The notes beneath the pieces are model-generated. The model was not told the origin of the DNA. It was given only the letters and a program-made list of their open reading frames with translations, and ran no database searches. A stretch of 64,000 nucleotides of DNA from Ceratotherium simum simum (lineage: Eukaryota; Chordata; Mammalia; Perissodactyla; Rhinocerotidae), in the NCBI RefSeq assembly GCF_000283155.1, contig NW_004454216.1, positions 2,264,434 through 2,328,433 on the forward strand, read 5' to 3'. The position numbers and the translations under genes were made by a program. Below, piece by piece: positions 1-19,884 of the stretch. How positions within the stretch are numbered: position 1 is the first letter of the stretch; every line of letters begins with the position of its first letter.

Positions 1-106
1 AGGAAGATGGGCATGGATGTTAGCCCAGGGCCAGTCTTCCTCAGCAAAAAAAGAGGAAGATTGGCAGATGTTAGCACAGGGCTGATCTTCCTCACACACA
101 AAAAAG
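1..106 (+). mobile_element. ERE SINE, 3' tail only (cut by window edge)
   Basis: Two copies of the ERE tail unit (GATGTTAGCCCAGGGCCAG, then GATGTTAGCACAGGGCTGA) followed by an A-rich end. The tRNA-like head lies outside the window. Confidence 0.85.
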
Positions 107-1524
107 TAACAATGTAATCTATATTTATGAACATACAAAAATGTCCATGATTCAACGTAAAGTGAAAAAAAAGAACACTATAAGCCAGAATGTATAGTAA
201 GAGTTCATTTTTATGTTTTTAGAAACTGTGCTTTTATGCATAGAAAAATGCCTAGATGGATATACAATAAAAAAATAACAGCAATGATTTCTGGAGAGTA
301 AGATTACAGAGAGAATTTGTTTAAGCTTATAGTCTTCTGACTTTTCTAATTTTAACTAATTTTCTAAGTCTAGTTTTATTTTATTTAACTAAAATTTAAC
401 TAATTTTCTAACTTTATTTTAGCTGGACATGTACTACTTTTAAAATGATAAAAAAAAATAGCCATTTCCATTTAAAATAAAACATTTTTTCTAGTTAGTA
501 GAAGAATTGGTTAAATTACATAAACAATAAATAACTAAAGATAATGGCAAAAAAGAAAAATATTAGAACTTTGAAAAACAGTGAAAAGCAATGGGAGGTA
601 CTTATATATGAGTATAACATACACAGCTAAGCTCTAAAAAAAGCACATTTCAAGCCAGTTGAAAAGAAGCACCTATTTGGAGGTTCCACCTGTGACGGAA
701 GAGTACTTTACATTGTTTTTAACGATGAATTTCAGCAGTTGCTATGAATTTCTAACATATGTAGACAACATAGGTATTTATGGTTTCTTATGTTTTTGGC
801 AGAAATTATTCTACTGTAAATATTCTAGTTGAGAAAATAACTTCAAATCAGCTTTATATCATCCAAGATCATATGAAATTTTATTATCACACTATTAGCT
901 TGAATCAAGACAATACTGTTTTCCAAATTAAAGAATTACAAACTTGACCCATCTGATCAAATGTGCTAAGACTATGAGGAAGCCTAATGAATCCTTCTGC
1001 CTGAGCATTCTGATGACTTAGCATCCTTCCAGGCAGGTCAGAGGAGAGGATGCAAAGGAGGAATGCAGAGACAAAACTCCTATGGTAACTTCATACAGCT
1101 TCTTTCCTAACTAACTTTCTATTTTCTCCAACCTATTCATTTTTTCTCCATTTCAGTTCGTTTTAGGGGAGAGTAGAATGTCAATAAGAAAGAGCGATGA
1201 TCTCTTCCCTTCCTCCTCCTCAGCCTCAATCAGGACCCAAAACCAGAAAGACCCCACATCTGCTCCGTTTGGCTTTGTCCTGGATCCCAACCTCAGGCAG
1301 GATCCTGGCTTTGGTATCCTTACAGCGGCCACTGCTGCTCTGTTCCCCCTTTCCAGGCCCTTCCTCCTCCACGATTGCCTAGGCACCAGGAGCATGCACT
1401 GTTTGCCAGAACCACAGTCTTCTAGATTTTCCCTTCCCACTCCAACAAAGCTACACACAACAGGGAGCTTCACAAAGCCAGCAAATCCCGCTCTGTTATT
1501 ATGAACTCTATTGTATGTTTCTTT
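107..1524. other. CFAP91 intron, no gene recognised
   Basis: AT-rich DNA to about 1150, then a more GC-rich patch at 1160-1510 open in several frames on both strands (for example 1178-1504 plus, 1153-1530 minus). None resembles CFAP91 or another protein I know, and I cannot assign the patch to a repeat family. Confidence 0.5.
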
Positions 1525-2600
1525 TAACACAATTTTTTTAGAGCAGTTTTAGGTTCACAGCAAAGTTGAAAGCAAGGTACAGAGATTTCCCATATTCCCC
1601 CTGCCCCCACATATGCATAGCCCCCCCCCCCACTATCAACAACTCCCACCAGAGTAGTACATTTGTTACAATGAATGAATCTACACTGACATACCACAAT
1701 CAGTCAAAGTCCATAGTTGACCTTAGGGTTCTCTCTTGGTGTTGCACAGTCTATGGGTTTGGTCAAATCCGTATAATGACATGTATCCACCATTATACTA
1801 TCATACAGAGTATTTTCACTACCCTAAAAATTCTCTGTGCTCCTCCTATTCATCCCTCCTCCACTCCCCCAACCCCTGGCAACCAATAATCTTTTTATAA
1901 TCTCTGTAGTTTTGCCTTTTCCAGAATGTCATATAGTTGGAATCATACTATAGGCAGCCTTTTCAGAATTGGCTTCTTTCACTTAGTAAAATGCATTTAA
2001 GGTTCCTCCATGTCTTTTCATGACTTGATAGCTCATTTCTTTCTAGCACTGAATAATATTCCATTGTCTGGATGTTCCACAGTTTATTTGTCTATTCACC
2101 TGCTGAAGGACATCTCAGTTGCTCTCAAGTTTTGGCATTTATGAATAAAGCTGCTATAAACATCTGTGTGCAGGTTTTTGTGTGGACATAAGTTTTCAGA
2201 TCCTTTGAGTATATATCAAGGAGCCCGATTGCTGGATTGTATGGTACGAGTATGCCTAGTTTTGTAAGAAATCACCAAATTTTCTTCCAAAGTGGCTATA
2301 CCATTTTGCATTCCCACAAGCAATGAATGCGAGTTCCTGTTGCTCCACATTTGGTGCTGTTAGTGTTCTGGATTTTGGCCATTCTAATGGGTGTGTAGTG
2401 GTATCTCGTTTTAATTTGAATTTCCCTGATGACATATGATGTGGAGCATCTTTTCATATGCTTATTTGCCATCTGTATATCTTCTTTGGTGAGGTGTCTG
2501 TTAAGGTCTTTGGCCCTTTTTAAAACTAGGTTGTTTGTTCTCTTATTGTTGAGTTTTAAGAGTTCTTTGCATATTTTGGATAACAGTCATTTACCGGATA

Positions 2601-2923
2601 CAGTTGTCCATCAGTATTTTGCAGGAGATTGGTTCCAGGACTCCTCAGGGATACCAAAATCTGTGAATGCTAAAGTCCCTTATATAAACTTGTGTAGGAT
2701 TTGCATATAACCTACGCACATCCTCCCATATACTTTAAATCATCTCTAGATTACTTATAATATCTAATACAATGTAAATAGTTGTTATACGCAACTGTTT
2801 AGGGAATGATGACAAGAAAAGAAAAGTCTGTATATGTTCAGTACAGATGCAACCATTGTAGGCCTTTTGATCCCTGGTTGGTTGAATCCACGGATGCAGA
2901 ACCCACGGATACGGAGGGCCGAC
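2601..2923. mobile_element. Tigger-like (TcMar) short DNA transposon
   Basis: Begins CAGTTGTCCATCAGTATTTT and ends with a degenerate inverted match (GGATACGGAGGGCCGAC). It is flanked by TA (2599-2600 and 2924-2925), the Tc1/mariner target duplication. L1 sequence resumes exactly across it (...GGATA / TGTCTTTTGC). Confidence 0.75.
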
Positions 2924-4327
2924 TATGTCTTTTGCAAATATTTTCTCCCAGTCTGTAGCTTATCTTCTCATTCTATTGACATGGTTTTTTGCAGAGCAGA
3001 AGTTTTTTAATTCAATGAAGTCCAGATTACCCATTATTTCTTTAATGATTCATGTCTTTGTTTAGTACCTAAAAAGTCATTGCCATACCCAAGGTCATCT
3101 AGGTTTTCTCTTATGTTATCTTCTAAGAGTTTTATAGTTTTGCATTCTACATTGAGGTCTGTGATCCATTTTGAGTTAATTATTTTTGTGAAGAGTGTAA
3201 CGTCTGTGCCTAGATTCATTTTTTTTGCATATGGATACCCAGTTATTCCAGCACCATTTGCTGAAAAGCCTATCTTTGCCTCATTGTATTGCCTTTGTTC
3301 TTTCTGTCAAAGATCAGTTGATTATGTTTATGTGGGTCTATTTCTGGCCTCTCTATTTTATTTCATTGACCTATTTGTCTATTCTTTCCCCACTACCACA
3401 CTGTCTTGATTACTACAGCTTTATGGTAGGTCTTGGAGTAAGGTAGTGTCAGTCCTCCAACTTTGTTCTTCTCCTTCAATATTGTATTGGCTATTCTGGG
3501 TCTTTTGCTTTTTCATATAAGCTTTAGAATCAGTTTATCAATATCCACAAAACAACTTGTGGAGATTTTGACTGAGATTACATTGAATCTACAGATCAAA
3601 TTGGGGAGAACTGACATCTTGACATTTTGAGCCTTCCTATCCATGAACATGGACTCTCTCTCCATTTATTTAGTTCTGCTTTAATTTCTTTCATCAGTGT
3701 TTTCCAGTTTTCCTCATATAGATCTTGTACATATTTTGTTAGATTTGTATCTAAGTATTTCAGTTTTTTGATGCTAATGTAAATGTACTGTGTTTTTAAT
3801 TTCAAATTCCACTTGTTAATTGCTGGCATATAGGAAAGCAATCAACTTTTGTATATTAACCTTGTATCCTGTAACCTTGCTATAATTACTTATTAGTTCC
3901 AGGAGGGGTTTTTTTGGTTAATTCTTTCTGATTTTCTACATAGATAAACATGTCATCTGCTAATGAAGACAATTTTATTTCTTCCTTCCCAATATACGTA
4001 CCTTTCATTTCCTTATCTCATCTTATTGCAATAGCTAAGACTTCCAGTATGAAGATGAAAAGGAGTGGTGAGAGGGGACATCCTTGCCTTGTTCCTGATC
4101 CTAGTGGCAAAGCTTTGAGTTTCTCACCATTAAGTATAATGTTAGCTGTAGGTTTTTGTGTAGATATTCCTTATCAAGTTGAGAAAGTTCCCCTCTATTC
4201 CTAGTCTACTGAGAGTTCTTATCTTAAATGGGTATTGGATACTGTCAAATGCTTTTTATGCCTCTACTGACATAACCACGATTTTTTTTTTCTAGCCTAT
4301 TGATATGATGGATCACATTAATTGATT

Positions 4328-4542
4328 TTTTTTTTTTAAAGATTTTATTTTATTTATTTTTTCCTCCCCAAAGCCCTAGTAGATTGTTGTATGTCATAGC
4401 TGCACCTCATTCTAGTTGCTGTATGTGGGACGCAGCCTCAGCATGGCGGGAGAAGCGGTGCGTCGGTGCACGACTGGGATCCGAACCCGGGCCGCCAGCA
4501 GCGGAGCACGCGCACTTAACCGCTAAGCCACGGGGCCGGCCC
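4328..4542 (-). mobile_element. ERE SINE, antisense, at an L1 deletion junction
   Basis: Full ERE with the 'actatctactgggg' type tail. On the minus strand it starts GGGCCGGCCCCGTGGCTTAG with A-box and B-box-like tRNA parts and ends in an A-rich tail. No target duplication is seen; the L1 on its two sides is not contiguous. Confidence 0.88.
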
Positions 4543-4984
4543 TGGTTCTTGTTTTCTGATCCACTCTGACAATATCTGTCTTTTAATTGGTGCACTTAGA
4601 CCACTGATGGTCAAAGTGATAACTGATATAGTTGGATTAACATCTACTATATTTGTTACTGCTTTCTATTTGCTGCCCTTGTTCTTTGCTCCTATTTTGT
4701 CTTCCACTCCTTTGCTGCTTTTTGTGGTTTTAATTGAGCATTTTATATTATTCCATTTTCTCTTTATTAGCATATCAATAATACTTCTTTTTTTCCTTTT
4801 TTCCGTGATTGCCCTAGAGTTTGTAATATACATTTACAACTAATCCAAGTCCACTTTCAAATAACATTACATTGCTTCCTGGGGTGTGAATACCTTATAC
4901 TAACAAAATAATCCTAATTCCTCCCATCCATCTCTTTATCATTGCTGTCATTCATTTCATTTATATACAAGCATACATAAGCAT

Positions 4985-5041
4985 ACATATATGTGTGTGT
5001 ATATATATATACACACACACACATAAGATATATATATATGC
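4985..5041. repeat. TG/TA simple repeat
   Basis: Alternating TG, TA and AC dinucleotides inside the old L1. Confidence 0.85.
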
Positions 5042-6899
5042 ATTCATAATCAAATACATTGTTGCTATTATTATTTTGAACAAACTGTCATCTGTTAGGT
5101 CAATTTAGAAAAACAAAAGTTTTTATTTTAACTTCACTTATTCATCTTCAATCTTCTTCTCTTTATGTAGATCCAAGTTTCTGACCTATATTATTTTCCT
5201 TCTCTCTAAATAACTTCTTTTAATATTTCTCATAAGGCAGGTCTACTGGCAACAAATTCCCTCAATTTTTGTTTGCCTGAGAAAGTCTTAATTTCTCCTT
5301 TACTTCTGAAGGATAATTCACAAGATACAGAACTCTAGGTTGATGTAGTTTTCTCTCAACACTTTAAATATTTCACTTCTCTATCTTCTTGCTTTCACGG
5401 TTTCTAAGTGGTCAGACATAATTGTTATCTTTGTCTCTCCATAGGTATTTTTTTCCTGTGACTTCTGTCAGAATTTTTTCTTTATCTTTGGTTTTCTTTA
5501 GTTTGAATATGATATGCCTCAGTGTAGCTTTTTGGGGGCATTTATCTTGCTTGGTGTTCTCTGAGCTTCCTAAACCTGTAGTTTGGTGTCTGACACTAAT
5601 TTGGGGAAATTTTCAGTCATTATCCTTTCAAATATTTCATCTGTTCCTTTCTCTCTTTCTTCTCCTTCTGGTATTCCCATTACATGTATGTCACACTTTT
5701 GTAGTTGTCCACAGGTTCCGGATATTCTGTTCCTTTTTGTCAGTCTTTGTTCTCTTTGCTTTTCAGTTTTAGAGGTTTCTACTGATATATCCTAGCTCAG
5801 AGATTCCTTCTCAGCTATGTCCAGTCTACTAATCAGCCCATCAAAGGTATTCTTCATTTCTGTTACAGGGTTTTTGATTTCTAGCATTTCTTTTTGGTTC
5901 TTTCTTAGAATTTCCACCTCTCTACTTATATTGCCTATCTGATCTTGCATGCTGTCTACTTTCTCTGTTAGAGCCCTTAGCATAGTAATCATAGTTGTTT
6001 TAGATTCCCGGTCTGATAATTCCAACATACCTGCCCTGCCATGTCTGGTTCAGATGCTTGTGCTGTCTCTTCAAATTGTGGGGTTTTTTGCCTTTTGGTA
6101 TGCCTTGTAATTTTCTCTTCATAGTCAGACATGATGTACTGGGTAAGAACCACTGTAAATAAGACTTTAGTAATGTAGTGGTAAAGTGCTGGAGGAGGGA
6201 AAATAATCTACTGTCCTATGATTAGATCTCAGTCTTTTAGTGAGCCAGTGCCTCCGGACTGTGAATTTCATAAGTTTCTCAGCTTTTTTCTCTCCTGCTC
6301 TTAGGTGACACAGGATGGCTAGAGGGGGCTGGAATCCTCAGGTATTTCCCTTCCTCCAGGTCAGTGAGGTTCTAATAATACCCCAGCAGATTAGGCTCTG
6401 GTTAACTAGCTTCCTCTGAGGGCAGGCCTTGTTAGAGTTGAGTGCTCTAGTATATTTCAAAATGGTTCCTTTTCCCTTCCTCCTGCAGTAAGCATGAGGG
6501 GATTTTTCTCCCATACTTACTATGAGAACCTGATTGAGCTCCTGGAGGTAAATCTCACAAAATTGTGAGGGCCCCCCTATTACTGAATCCCCCTAGAGTT
6601 TTTAACTCAGAGTTTTCCACACTGAGCTTCCAGCAATCCATCGATTACAGTTCACGTTTTCCTACCTGGGACAGGTTCCTGGGGCAGTTTCTGCTCACGA
6701 ATCTCTTTCCAGGAAGCCGTGACTCCCTCTATTCGCCTGTCTGTCTCTCCAATCTTGGGGGCAGCAGTTTGCCCTGGATCCTCCTCTCTCTTATGAATCC
6801 AAAAAGAGTTGTTGATTTTTCAGTTTGTTCAGCTTTTTACTTGTTGTTCGGACAGACTGGCGACTTTCAAGCTCCTTACATGCGGAACTGGAAATCGCC

Positions 6900-7808
6900 A
6901 TTGAATGTTTTGAAAATAATTTTGTATCTTCTTTGCCAAAATGCTTGAGTCCAAAGTAAAGACTCCAACAGCCAGCCATGAAAACAGTACGGTTGGAGAA
7001 GGTCAGCTGGTCCCCAGACAAGTCCATCCCTGCTAACATAAGGTGGAATTATCCTCACCGCTCAGACACTCAACCCCACCAGAATTCCAGAGTTGACTTC
7101 ACTCAAGGATACTGATTCATTCTTTAAAATCTTCTAAGAGAGATAGAGCCTATCTAGAATGTCAACTGTCATGGTTTAACAGTCAGAGGGAATCTTTTTC
7201 CCTTATTTCACAGTTATTTAGGAAGGAGTGGGGAGGCCCACTGTTCATTACTGTAGACCTCCAAACTCCCTACAATTAATTGAACAACTTTTACACCTGG
7301 GGTAATTACGACCTCCAAAGCAGGTGATCCAGTGGGCCTGCTTTTAAAGAATTACCAGAGGTATCTATAGGGATCCACCTGTCTCATAGCTCCCTCTTTG
7401 CTCATACAAAGCAGTTCATAGAAAATAAATCTGCAGCTGTCCCCAGGTAAACTGACATCACACAGGGTTGCTCTGTCTAGGGGAAGAGCAGGGAATCTAT
7501 TCTCCATCTACGTAAGAGCCAAAGGTATCCATACACAGTCTTAAAAATTTAGAGGAGAACTGAGATCATAATTGGCATTTTTCTTGAGGATTACAGACAT
7601 TTGATATCATATGTCCTATTTATAAGATGCTAATATCATTAGGGGTAACCATATCCTTTAAATGCTTGTTTGAAAGCCAAGCCCTATCTAAATTTCTATT
7701 CAGAAATCTGAGACCTTAAAAAGGTTTCTTTTCCTGATTATTTCACGAATACTTTGGATTTTTTTTTTCTCTCATAGACATATTAAGTTAACACAGGAAA
7801 GAGTATAG
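6900..7808. other. CFAP91 intron, nothing recognised
   Basis: Unique-looking AT-rich DNA between an L1 and an ERE. Open frames are short and share sequence with the L1 5' edge. Confidence 0.5.
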
Positions 7809-7818
7809 CAAAAATTAG

Positions 7819-8073
7819 ATTTTTTTTTCAGAGAAGGATTTGCCCTGAGCTAACATCTGTTGCCAATCTTGCTTTTTTTTTTTTCTTCTCCTCAAAGCCC
7901 CAGTGCCTGGTTGTACATCATAGTTGTAAGTCCTTCTAGTTCTTCTATGTGAGCCACCACCACAGCATGGCAACTGACAGACAAGTGGTGTGGTTCTGCA
8001 ACTGGAAAATGAACCCGGGTCGCCAAAGTGGTGAGAGCCCCGAACCTTAACCACTAGGCCATCAGGGCTGCCT
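7819..8073 (-). mobile_element. ERE SINE, antisense, with clear target duplication
   Basis: Diverged ERE carrying both tail types in series. It is flanked by CAAAAATTAGATTTT at 7809 and 8074, a clean target-site duplication. Confidence 0.88.
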
Positions 8074-8733
8074 CAAAAATTAGATTTTTAATGAGATACT
8101 TTACCTAACCTGCCTTGCCCTAAAACTAAAGATTGGAGAACTGTACATTTATCCCACATTCTGCCCTTGTTGTTGACTTCCCTCTTACCCTGGTTCACTC
8201 CTCTGTGGGGCAGAAACCATGTTTCATTTATCTTTGTATACCACACTGCCTTATGTAGGTTAGATGATTATTAAACTATAAAATTCTAGCATTTAAAAAA
8301 TAGTGCATAACTGATTAGTTTTCTTGATAAAATGTTGAAGAACTATTGTCAAATAAGCATGTGTTTCAGGGAAGCAAAAGAGGACATTTAAAGCATTTTT
8401 CAACTTTTATTTTTACCACAACTCGTTATAAGAAATATATTTTACATCATAACCATTATTAATATTAACACATGTATATATCTATTTGAAACAAAAGTTA
8501 TAAACGAAAAACAACCTGCCCTCAATATGTCTGATGCTTTTGGTTATTTTCTATTCTATTTCATTTTTTAAAATGCTGCTCATGACCCACTAGAAGATTT
8601 CATGACCTTCTAATGGTTTCTGATCCAGTTTGAAAAATGTGGCTTTAGAGAACTACCTCCTGGAAGCAAATATGGAAGCGAATAATAAATAAAAAAAACT
8701 AGAAAAAAAAGCTTTAAAGTAATGATTACTTAC

Positions 8734-17000
<8,267 letters not shown>

Positions 17001-17028
17001 CTAGGGAGGCCTAGCTGCCGCTTGCACC

Positions 17029-17042
17029 GTAGCTATGGTAAC
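17029..17042. promoter_or_regulatory. CFAP91: RFX-type X-box upstream of CFAP91
   Basis: GTAGCTATGGTAAC, an imperfect inverted repeat, fits the X-box pattern GTNRCC(N)nRGYAAC with one mismatch (T for C at position 6). It lies 65 bases upstream of the CFAP91 ATG. X-boxes bind RFX factors that drive ciliary genes, which suits this gene. Function is inferred. Confidence 0.6.
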
Positions 17043-17059
17043 CTACGGCAGCGCGGAGA

Positions 17060-17290
17060 CACGGGGGGGAGCAGGAGAGGAGGGGCGGGGCGATGCTAGG
17101 GGGCGGGGCTTGAGAAGGGAGGGGCGGGGTTGGCTGAGAGAGGAGAAATGAGGTGGGGAGGGGAGCAGGAGAGGAGTGGCTGGGCGAACATACGAGGCGG
17201 GGCTCGAGGAGGGAGCCGCGGGTCTGGCGTGGGAGAGGAGGAGCGGGTAAGATAAGCAAGGGGTGGGGCGAGGCGCAGGAGAGGAAGGAT
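17060..17290. repeat. GC-rich imperfect tandem repeat, about 94-base unit
   Basis: The block starting GGGGAGCAGGAGAGGAG at 17066 recurs at 17160 with similar following sequence (GGCGGGGCT..GAG.AGGGAG); a weaker third copy has GCAGGAGAGG at 17275. Several runs of three or more G give quadruplex-forming potential on the plus strand. Confidence 0.6.
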
Positions 17291-18009
17291 GGGAAAGAGT
17301 AGACGGGAGGGGCGTCAGCAGCGGGGGGCGGTGGGGAGGGAAGCGAGTAGGAAAAGAAGGGCACATGTGGGGAGGGGAGGAAAGCGGGGCGGGGCGGGAT
17401 AGCCTCGCTTCTCGCTGTACGCCTGAGACAGGGGCGAGTCCACCCGGGGTGAACGCTGGAGCGCCGGAGGCTGGGGACAAGGCTGTTCAATCCAGCAGCT
17501 ATTTGCCTGTTACACTCCGGAGGTAGCCTCTTTCGAAAAGCCCTGGGAAATCTCAGAACCTTCTAAAAATAGTTGGGGCTTTCATTTCGGACATCCCCTT
17601 TCCGCGGGGCTTCTGGGAGCTGAGGAATCACTGAGGAACAGTGAATTTCTAATACTTTCAATAATTTTCTTTATTACCTGGGATTCCTCTATAAAAAGAA
17701 CTTTCTGTCACCAACTCATTGGTTATCCTGAAATACAGGGATAGTAGAGGAAAGGAAATCTTTCACTTTAATTATCAATTTCAGAGAAATGAGTTGGTGC
17801 TCTAGCAACCTCCAGTGTTAACCAATAAGGTTTTGTTTGCTTAGTATCATTATGAATGCAAGCATTTCTACATATCTGATGTGTTTTAATCCATTATAAT
17901 CATTATTCTTTATGATGCTCAAATTATCCCATTAGGCCATAGGACACCTTCTAGTTGGCTTCTTTGTCCTTTTGATATGATCCATAGACACTTCTTGAGT
18001 AAGCTTCCT

Positions 18010-19055
18010 GGCCTGCCATTCCTCTTTCCACACATACTCCTGGTTTTATTTTCTCTACTCCTAAACTTCTTGGGATTTTTGCAAACCAGACTTATACTTT
18101 GTCACCTCCAAGCCTTTGCTCAAGCTGATTCTTTTACCTAAAATGCCTTTTCCTATTTATGCTCCCCAACTAATTTAGGTATCCTTCGAAGGGGAGGAAG
18201 ACTGTCCTCTACCCACTTTGGGTCCTTTCTGGCTGGGCTACAAATTAAATTGACATGAGATCGAATAGCAGAAGAAAAATCAAACAAAGCTTTATAACTT
18301 GTATAAACGAGAGAGACCCGGGAAAACTGGGTAACTCAACATATGGCGGAAGTTCTCATCTTTAAATAGCATATTCAGGTAAAGACAAAGGAGGATGTTG
18401 GGGGTGGGGGAGTCAGCTATGAGAGATTACCAGAAAAGCACAGTAAACAAGAGTAAGGTTATTAAGCAGATTTAAGGCCTTGCCTTCCATATTGACAAGT
18501 TTCTAGAGATGATGTCATCCCCCTTTCTTCCCAGTACAGAGATGGTGATACATTTACAAATGGAGATTTCCTTTACAAATGTAAATGTTTGGTAAACAGA
18601 ACTTTGATAAGAATGGGCTTAGCAAGGACCCTCCCAGTCTATCCATACCCAGAGTTATCTATGGTGATGGCCTGTCATGCGGACAGTGCTCTTATCTTAA
18701 ATTCTTTTAGGCAGTTAGTGGAGGGGGGGAGGTCAAAGTGTCTTTCAGAATAAAATCAAGGTAAAGAGACATATTTTGAGGTAGCCAATTCTGATCCCCC
18801 ACACCTTCAAGTCTCAGCACTAACTTTGCCACCTTTAGGTAGTTTCTCCAATCCCCCAAAAGAGGGAGGCTTCATTCTTTCTTCCAAAGCTGTAGTAGCA
18901 CCAATAGCACTGACCACCTTGTATCAGCAATTGTTTGCAACTCTGCTCCCCACAACTGTGAGTTCACTGAGGGCACAGGCCTTCACATGGTCATTCTGTA
19001 TCTCTGAAGTACGTGGTAAATGAAAGCTCAATAAAATGATTTCTAAATGAATAAA
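18010..19055 (+). mobile_element. L2 LINE 3' end, split by an LTR
   Basis: Left piece about 18010-18182 and right piece about 18809-19055, ending in a region with CTCAATAAAATGATTTC. The pieces are collinear L2 sequence interrupted by the element at 18188-18803. Confidence 0.65.
18188..18803 (-). mobile_element. Probable solo LTR of an ERVL-type endogenous retrovirus
   Basis: 616 bases flanked by a 5-base direct repeat (CCTTC at 18183-18187 and 18804-18808). On the minus strand it begins TGTGGGGGATC and ends ...CCTCCCCTTC, with a 'gtagcccagccag' block near the end as in MLT2-like LTRs. The expected terminal CA is lost. No viral coding sequence is attached. Confidence 0.55.
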
Positions 19056-19439
19056 TCCATCCATTTATTAAACAAATTTACTATCTGCTATGGAATATTG
19101 AAGATTGTGAGATAATTTGTACAGCTCACTGAATGATGGAGAAAACAGACAGAAACATAAATTACAATGTTGTAATAGTATGATAATATTTTTCTATCTG
19201 TGGGTAGAGCTACATTTCCCATTTTCTGTTCCTTCTTACCAGAATGTTCCTCACCCCCACCCCCATCTTCTCACTGCCGACTCATGATTTGAGGTCTCAG
19301 CTAAAATGTCCCCTCCTCAGAAAGAATTTTCCTTACTCAGTCAGATAAGTTATCTGAAGTAATCGACAAACAACCACCTCCATAAACACATCAGGAGACA
19401 CTAACCAACAGAATATGTCATTAGTAATGGGGTATAGGT

Positions 19440-19882
19440 AACTACGTGACTGAATTACATAGACTGTAGTGGCCGTTTTGCTGGAGTTGCTCACTCTCTC
19501 CCTTGCTGGCTTTGAGGAAGCAAGCGGCCGTGTTGGGAAACCCCATGTGGCAAGGAGCTACAGGTGGTTTCTCAGAGCTGAGGGCAACCTCCAATCCACA
19601 ACCAGCAAAAAACCAAATCCCTCAGTCCTACAACTGCAAGAAACCGAATTCTGCCAACAATCTGAGTGAGATTAGAAGCATATCCTTCCCCAGTAGAACC
19701 TCAGATGAGACCACAATCTCAGTCAAAATCTTTATTGCAGTCCTGTGGGAGCCTAATCGGAGCAGCCACCTAAACCATGCCCAGATTCCCAACTACAGAA
19801 ACTGTGAGATAACAATGAATGTGTACTACCACTAGGTTTGTGGTAATATTGTTCCACAGCAAGAAATGACTAATACGCAATC
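19440..19882 (+). mobile_element. MaLR (MLT1-type) LTR
   Basis: Ordered landmarks 'gctggctttgaggaagcaag', 'catgtggcaaggagct', 'cagatgagaccacaatctc', 'aactgtgagataacaatgaa' and 'gtttgtggtaatattgtt' are those of ERVL-MaLR LTRs. Open frames at 19469-19835 belong to it. Confidence 0.8.
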
Positions 19883-19884
19883 GT

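Larger units (their letters stand above)
1525..6899 (-). mobile_element. Old L1 retrotransposon, antisense, internally deleted
   Basis: Going down the minus strand: 5' UTR-like sequence (about 6899-6030); an ORF1 coiled-coil remnant at 5792-6028 (MLELSDRESKTTMITMLRAL); the N-terminal start of the ORF2 endonuclease near 4545-4640 (IKRQILSEWI); then a jump into the reverse transcriptase region near 4300, the ORF2 C-terminal part (NLTKYVQDLYEENWKTLMKE at 3596-3841) and a 3' UTR ending near 1525. Many stops and indels; dead. It carries the Tigger element at 2601-2923 and the ERE at 4328-4542. Confidence 0.85.

Noticed and set aside
3596..3841. Minus-strand open frame of 81 codons
   Set aside because: L1 ORF2 remnant, not a host gene. 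The frames at 3034-3219, 5792-6028 and 57520-57738 are likewise L1 ORF2 or ORF1 debris.
1..8733. Search for CFAP91 exon 6 and later exons
   Set aside because: No sequence encoding the expected AEPYTF or GTQTDYRDADVQTD regions was seen on the minus strand.
17011..17490. Minus-strand frames of 145-159 codons rich in Pro and Ser upstream of CFAP91
   Set aside because: They come from the C-rich strand of the GC tandem repeat; low complexity, two overlapping frames, no splice context.
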